Below, in pieces: positions 58,129 through 64,000 of a stretch of DNA of 64,000 nucleotides (positions within the stretch are counted from its first letter, which is position 1; the number at the start of each line of letters is the position of its first letter). Origin of the DNA: Cloeon dipterum (lineage: Eukaryota; Arthropoda; Insecta; Ephemeroptera; Baetidae); NCBI RefSeq assembly GCF_949628265.1, contig NC_088787.1, forward strand, positions 34,336,844 through 34,400,843, given 5' to 3'. A program made the position numbers and the translations under genes. The notes beneath the pieces were generated by a model. The model was not told the DNA's origin. It saw nothing but the letters and a program-made list of their open reading frames with translations, and did no database searches.

Positions 58129-59407
58129 TAGGGTTGGGAAACTTAGACGATCGACTATTTTTTTCTGTGCTCTATTTCTTTCCAAAAACATGAAATCTTC
58201 ACGAATCATGAAAAATGATGACGATTGACACCCACTTAAAATCGTCTAAAACCGTCTAAATTGCCAAAAATCGTCTAAACCCGCCTGAAACAGTCTAAAA
58301 CCGTCTAAAATCCCCCAAAATTGGCCGTTTGCTGGGGAAATTCTCATATTTTATAACATAACAGAATGCAACGTTGATTTGCCGCGATTATCTAGGCTAC
58401 CAGACTTCCCAGAGCCATCTCTGCACGGGTGGATTTTTTCACCTGCACCCAACCACGAAATTCTAAATTTGAGCCCGCACCCGCAGTGACGTGTGTTCCA
58501 AAAACCCCGCAACGGCCGCAACCACGGGTTTTTAAACCGGCAACTTCATATTATAAATTTTGCAATTCACCCTTAAGCGCTTATTTAGTGTTCGAAGCCG
58601 CGACCAGATGTCACCACCGTATACTTTCGTAATAAATTTAATTTTAAGGCACTTCCACTGAGATTTCAGACTCAATCCTGCTACTGTGCATTCTTTACTT
58701 AATATGCTTTCTTTTGACGTGCTGAAAACCAAAATCAATCCAGCCATTTGCCGTAGAAACGTCGGAAAATATTTTAAAATTTATAAAATTGTTTTTCACG
58801 ATTCTACGCCGATTAGCTCAACCGATGTTGGTTTTCAGCATGTTAAAAGAAAAAAATGTAAAGTGAAGAATGCACGGTGGTAGGATTAAGTATGCAAGTG
58901 CCTTAAAATTGAAAGTATACGGGGGCGCCATCTGTTGGCGGCTTCACAGAATATATCATGGTTTTTAGTGCATATACCCGCAACCGCACCGCACCCACCA
59001 GAAATGACAAAAAATTAAACCAACCCGCTACGCGGTGCAGATAACCGCGGGTTTAAACCCGCTCTCTTACACCCGTGCAGGGCTCTATTAGATGTGTCGT
59101 CGGTGGTGTCATTTGTGTGACAAAAATAATAAAAATTCATTGTATAAGTAACATATTCCCGCTTTATCCAAGGAACTTTGGTAATATTTAATTGAATTAT
59201 TTGGCCCATAATTTGAGTAATTGAAAGAAAAACTGAAAAAATATTGAAAATGCAAGAAATTGGCACCAGAAATTAGCCTTCACAAAACAGTCTAAAACCG
59301 TCTAAATCACCAAAAACAGTCTAAAAAACAGTCTTTTTGAGGGCAAAAAGCGTCTAGAAATAGTCGAATATTTTGTACAAAAAAACAGTCTAAGTTTCCC
59401 AACCCTA
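58129..59407. mobile_element. 1.28-kb non-autonomous hAT-like element
   Basis: Terminal inverted repeats TAGGGTTGGGAAACTTAGAC and its complement GTCTAAGTTTCCCAACCCTA bound the element, which is flanked by direct TTCATC copies (58123-58128, 59408-59413). The TAGGGTTG terminus is hAT-like, although the clear duplication is 6 bp, not 8. Near both ends are short tandem (AACCGTCTAAA) words. A second foldback repeat (58618-58921, ends GTATACTTTC / GAAAGTATAC) is nested inside. No transposase frame. Confidence 0.75.
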
Positions 59408-59413
59408 TTCATC

Positions 59414-60220
59414 TGTTTTAAATCTGCCTGTTTTGGCATGATAAATCAATTTTATTTTACTTCAAAGGGATACTATTTTCCAATTTAAAGAGTATACTAG
59501 AGTAACTCTGCAGGATCACTGCGTTGAGACTAAAAAGCGAAACTATAATAATTTATTTTAGTTCCATCAGAGTGTATATTTTGTAATTTTCCTTAACACT
59601 CGCAGGCAGGTGCTTTTTTCAAAGGCAGTTTCCTCCCGAGATAGTGGCCACTAGAGATTTTTTTAAAAGAGAGCTGCCGAATATTCTGCCCGCCCGCTGT
59701 GGAGCCGCATGCAGCCGACTCCGCAGTGATAAACTTTAGCCGGAGGTGTGCATCGTAATATGTATTGCCACTGCCAGAAATAATTAAAACTGGTTTTGCC
59801 TTCGAATTCGAAGAGCAAGTAAGCGATTCGACCTTCTGGTCGCCGGAGCAGCGCTGCACGCCCGCCCTCGCTATATTTAATTTTGTATCTGCATGGCAGC
59901 ATGTTTTGGCAGAGTAAAAAAGAGCCATTGCCCTGCTCGCTTCTCATTCCGGGCGTGAATCTTTGTTCTTTTTCTATTTAATTTAATTATATTTCTTAAA
60001 AACAGCTAATTAATGTTGATTCGGTTTTTTCATACACGCCGTTTTTGCAAAAATTCAATTAATTCCGACGAGAAATCACACGTCGAAGCAGGTTTAAATG
60101 TTGAATTACGGGACCTAAACTGTACCCGACCTTTTTTATCTCTGCGCCTTTCTTCAGGCAGCTGCTCTTTCGTGACGGCGCCCATCCGATGCATCGTGCG
60201 GATTTAACAGTCCTTGACCA
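59414..60220. other. intergenic, no gene seen
   Basis: No splice-supported frame. The opposed frames around 59593-59947 overlap each other and have no recognisable domain. Confidence 0.4.
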
Positions 60221-61100
60221 ATTTCATTGTGCCAAGAGAAAAATAAAATTGATTTGCAATAAAAAAATATAAAAAAAAACTTGACAGAAAGAGATTAATT
60301 CAACATTACCTTTTTTCGTCGCAAAAGAAAAAAAAATGAATGGCTCATTGCTTGAACGCGACGACAAAACCGAGCAGAAAAGCTTGATCCGCGCCCACGT
60401 CAAGTTGGGCAAGGCGGAGACGCACGAGAGGCGCCGCCGGTGAAGCAGTCCGCGGAGGCGGTGCCACTGCGCGACCACGAATTCGATCTCTGAAGCCGCG
60501 CGAACGCGAACTGAAATGCCGCCCGTGCTCAAAGGGGCGCTGAGTTCAATCATTTTCCCGATTTCGATAAGAATTCCGGGTAAAATCCAAAGAAAATTTG
60601 AGGATTTGCAGCAGAAAATAAAATAATAATATAATTCATGTCACTCGGAACGAATCGAAACACTAAAAAATATTATTTCATCGCACCTGCTTTGGGCGTT
60701 TGAGTTTCGCCAGGTCCGAGACGAGTTGAATCCTCAATGCAGTTGATCCTTATAATTTATTAACCATTTTTGAAGCTTCGTGATAAAAAAAAGATTGATA
60801 AGGTATTTTAGCGAGCAGTGAATTTTTTATTTTATTATTTGTTGATATATATTTAATGAAATGGTAATTTTAAAAACAAATATGCACAATTCGACCCATA
60901 AGCCAGTGTGCGTTGCTGAGCTAAAACTGGCTCCTGCTGGCAATGAAAATCGCGTGCCCTCGAGATGAAAACAAGGTCACGAACTCCTCAGATATGCGCC
61001 GAGTCTGGCGCTGGCTTGATATTCAACTTGGCCTCTTCTCCCGCAAAGCAACAGCGACAGAAAACCAGAACTGAACTTACACAACCACAAAAATGAAATT
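60221..61100. repeat. second copy of the 56930-57930 segment
   Basis: Direct-orientation duplicate, diverged by indels. See the first copy. Confidence 0.6.
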
Positions 61101-61517
61101 CACCCCAAAAAATCTAAAAAATGCAATTGAAAAAGAAAAAGGGATATTTCAGCAGTCTGGAGGTGTGTTTATTTATTTCTACAAGTAATGCATTTTATTA
61201 TAAATTATTTCTTTTAGTATAATCAAAAGTCATGATCATAAATATTATTCTGTTATTAAGGAAACAAAATTAAAATTAACAAATAAACATTTTCCCAAAA
61301 AGTGTTAATGAAGTTAGCAAAGAAGTGAAAATGTTGCCTCGTTAGTTCGAAAATTGTGGCAATGACGGAGTGACGCACTTTACACAGAGGTCGAACTGGT
61401 GGGAAATGGCAAAAAGATTTTAGTGCTAACGCACGTGACGATTTAGTCAGACTGGGAGTGCCGTGCGCGACGGTCAGAGCAGCAGCCCGGTCCATCGCGT
61501 GCAGAGAAGAAATCACG
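61101..61517 (+). promoter_or_regulatory. upstream region of the serine protease gene
   Basis: AT-rich to about 61430, then a short GC-richer leader (61440-61517) leads to the ATG. Likely promoter and 5'UTR; no specific site is recognised. Confidence 0.35.
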
Positions 61518-63946
61518 ATGAGGCGAGCGCTTCTCGTGCTCCTCAGCCTCGCGCTTTGCGCCGCACAAACGTCTCAGAGCGACGTTTTCATTCCAGCTCC
61601 GAGTAAGCTTTTCTAATATTTTTATTTTGTCCACCTTAAGTTGGCGGTTAATCGAAAATTTGGCCAATCATATTATAATTTGTGGGACCAAAGGAAATTT
61701 CACATTTTTTTGGGTATATATATTAGAAAAAATTGCAAAAATAAACCTATTAATTTTAATTACTCGGTTTTAATAGACTTAGTCGTAGCTTGACTATCTT
61801 TAAATCACAATTTTTGCCCTCACAGATTTTGACGAAGGAGAAAACTTGAGTAGCGAGAATTGTGGAAGCGAAACAACTCTGAACCAATCGGCCGTTTTTG
61901 TTACAAACATACGTACTAACTTTAGTTGCCATGCATATATAGTTATTTCCCAAAGGACTTTTCTTGGACAAGGTAACAAGGATATCTCTCTAAAGATAAT
62001 CAAAGAGAAAATTTTGTATTGTCTAGGTTATTGCCCCCTTGTGGATACTAGTGATACAACTGATCTACGGGTGTTTCCGAATAACTGTAGAGGCCGCACA
62101 ACAGAAGAGGAATGCGTCAGAAATTCCGTCAAAGTAATTTTCTATTATTTTCAGCAAAACAGTTTCATTTACCTTGTTTATAAAATGTCTTTTTCAATGA
62201 TTAAAGGTGCTGGATATAATCGATATTGCCATAAGTCCGACAGCAACTAGAAAAGTCATCACGATTTTGATAACTGAGAAAATGCTGAGTGTGATATTTC
62301 CCATTTGCTTGTTTAACCGTGACAACATAATGGACTTGCAACTTCAAAGAGAATCGCCTTACTTTGAATGGAATTCATATAACGTTCGTATTTTCAAATT
62401 AATCTTTGCAGATTCTTGCACTAATTATTAATAATCTAATTTTATAGAATGCTCAATCTGGCAAAAGTAAGTTTGTTCGATTATTATACTATTAGAAAAA
62501 TTTGTGACAGGTTTGGGCTGATTAAAATTTATTTTGACTTTTTTGTCTCACCATATTAATCGAAATACGCCACCATGAAGACAATTTATATAAAATTGCG
62601 TATTTTTATTGAGATCAAAAGTCGGGCTTGTTTTATTTTCATTGAGCTGCTTTTCGAATGGTGCAGCGATTTTTAACCTGATGATATAGAGAAATAACTT
62701 AACGTTTGTTTTTGATGATTTCTCAAATGGTCTGCGTTGCATTGAGTAGCATCCCTTAGTATAGTACGAGTATCTTTTTTTAATTGATATAGAGAAATAT
62801 TTAACTCTGGCTAGCGCTGTACCCTTGGACAATTTGCCCGAGGCGTCAGAAAATTTAGTTAATACATATAAGATGCTCGATACAATATTATAAAAATGCT
62901 TATTTACGATGTGCAAAAAATTGCATCTATAAAATTGATGACTTTGATCGTGTGATAAATCGAAATTTACACGCGACTTTTGTTCTGCAGCATTATTATG
63001 TTTTCTATGTCAAAATTAATTTTTATTACTCTTTTTTACTGGCAAGAAAGAATATTTTAAGTTAAATAGAAAGAAAAATGAAAGATTATATCAAATCTAG
63101 AAAAAACATCCGCATTCCCTAAAGTATTGGGTAATGAAAACTAATTTATTCGAATTCTGGAATTAAAAATGTAATATCAATTTGAAACAAATTTTAAATT
63201 GAAGCTTGTTTGAGCTACTTTTCACGGTTTTAATTAATCGCAATCAGAAGCTAAATATTTATTAAAATGTACTTTATAAAATTTGCTTTGTATATTTGTG
63301 AAATTTGACAGCAATAAATGTGACGGGCCAAAGCAACTGCAGCAGGATTCTAAACAGTACTGAATTGGCAATTTTGAAATCAATTAATATTCCCATCCAG
63401 AATATCCTGTGTGTAGAGAAAACTGATGTTTGTAAGTTTTATACAAAAATACGTCTAAATCAATTTCAATAATGGTCTTTTCATGCCTCACAGATTATGA
63501 TTATCTGATCAATTTCTACAGAGGACGCTATTTCTTGAGAGGTTTCAAATTTGTTTGGAACTCTTACAATGATATATTGCCATACATTGACGAGATCGCA
63601 AGGAAAACAAAAGACATTTTAGCTCTACGCCCGATCCCACCAACAAAACAATTGAGAGGTAATTATAAACTCTAATAGATATAATCTCACAGCGATTTTA
63701 TTTTTCTTAAAAAAGGATTCAATGAACGAGACAACCTGAGTTTCCCAAACTGTGGAAGAAAGCCGACGTCAACAAGAAGGAAACGCGGAAATGACGATTT
63801 TTTCGAAGATATCCAACTGGCAAGTTTTATTATCGGCGGAAACATAGCTCAGACACGGGAGCATTCGTGGCATGCTTATATTGAGAATTATGTGACTGGA
63901 GACACGTGTGGCGGAACACTGATTTCACCGACAGCAGTTTTGACCG
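61518..63946 (+). CDS. secreted trypsin-family serine protease (5' part)
   Basis: Seven exons join in frame: 61518-61602, 61826-62133, 62207-62383, 62448-62466, 63312-63431, 63494-63658 and 63716-63946. The gene continues beyond the window. The start gives a clear signal peptide (MRRALLVLLSLALCAAQTSQ). The next ~250 residues are a cysteine-containing pro-region with several N-glycosylation sequons (NQS, NFS, NVT, NCS) and two FxxxxNL-type openings (FDEGENLSSENCG, FNERDNLSFPNCG). This suggests an internal repeat like the N-terminal domain of gastrulation-defective-type proteases. Exon 7 then has an activation site, FIIGGNIAQTREHSWHAY, with CGGTLISPTAVLTG, the start of a chymotrypsin fold. The catalytic His, Asp and Ser lie outside the window, so activity cannot be judged. 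Likely extracellular, in a zymogen cascade. Confidence 0.75.
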
Positions 63947-64000
63947 GTAGTGAAGAAAAGAAACAATAAATTTTATGACTTCGATTTAAAATAAAATTTT

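Overview
This is a eukaryotic nuclear window, most likely from an insect or another arthropod. Every credible gene is split by short GT-AG introns, the background is AT-rich, and the host genes (leucine-rich-repeat F-box-like genes, a BTB/BACK-like gene, a C/EBP-gamma-like bZIP, a secreted trypsin-fold protease) have an arthropod flavour. The species cannot be fixed from sequence alone. There are no operons, Shine-Dalgarno sites or CRISPR arrays.

Layout. 0-8.9 kb is host DNA: an LRR gene with an in-frame stop, duplicated non-coding blocks, an LRR pseudogene fragment and an intact BTB/BACK-like gene. About 8.87-36.02 kb is one large compound mobile element, and it is the main discovery here. 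36.3-64 kb is host DNA again: a bZIP gene, an unrecognised small gene, a second LRR gene whose first intron (8.3 kb) is filled with foldback elements, a repeat-rich desert, and the 5' part of a serine protease gene.

The element. A 15-bp inverted repeat (GTCACTTATGGCATC) sits at 8977-8991 and, inverted, at 36005-36019. At the left end five more copies of the 15-mer are clustered; two of them form an inverted pair around an 8-bp spacer, the architecture of a tyrosine-recombinase crossover site. Inside, from left to right: N-terminal exons; a 13-unit tandem array (326/337 bp) in which every unit is an exon plus an intron; an SF1B (UPF1/MOV10-like) helicase; on the minus strand a 12-exon tyrosine recombinase with zinc fingers and three AT-hooks; a divergent promoter; two BEN-domain genes; a 2.4-kb array of about 12 units; a 12-exon DNMT1-type cytosine-5 DNA methyltransferase with BAH-like N-terminus; and an inverted copy of the exon-repeat array. 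I joined exons by hand. The recombinase (1275 codons), both BEN genes (243 and 420) and the methyltransferase (726) each close into a single frame of exact length, which is strong support for the models.

How the parts may work together (inference): the recombinase would cut and join at the terminal 15-mers. The helicase and BEN proteins would help with DNA transactions or binding to internal repeats. The methyltransferase would mark element or host DNA. The inverted 4-kb arrays make the element foldback-like and could yield hairpin RNA. I know of no described element with this combination, but I could not search.
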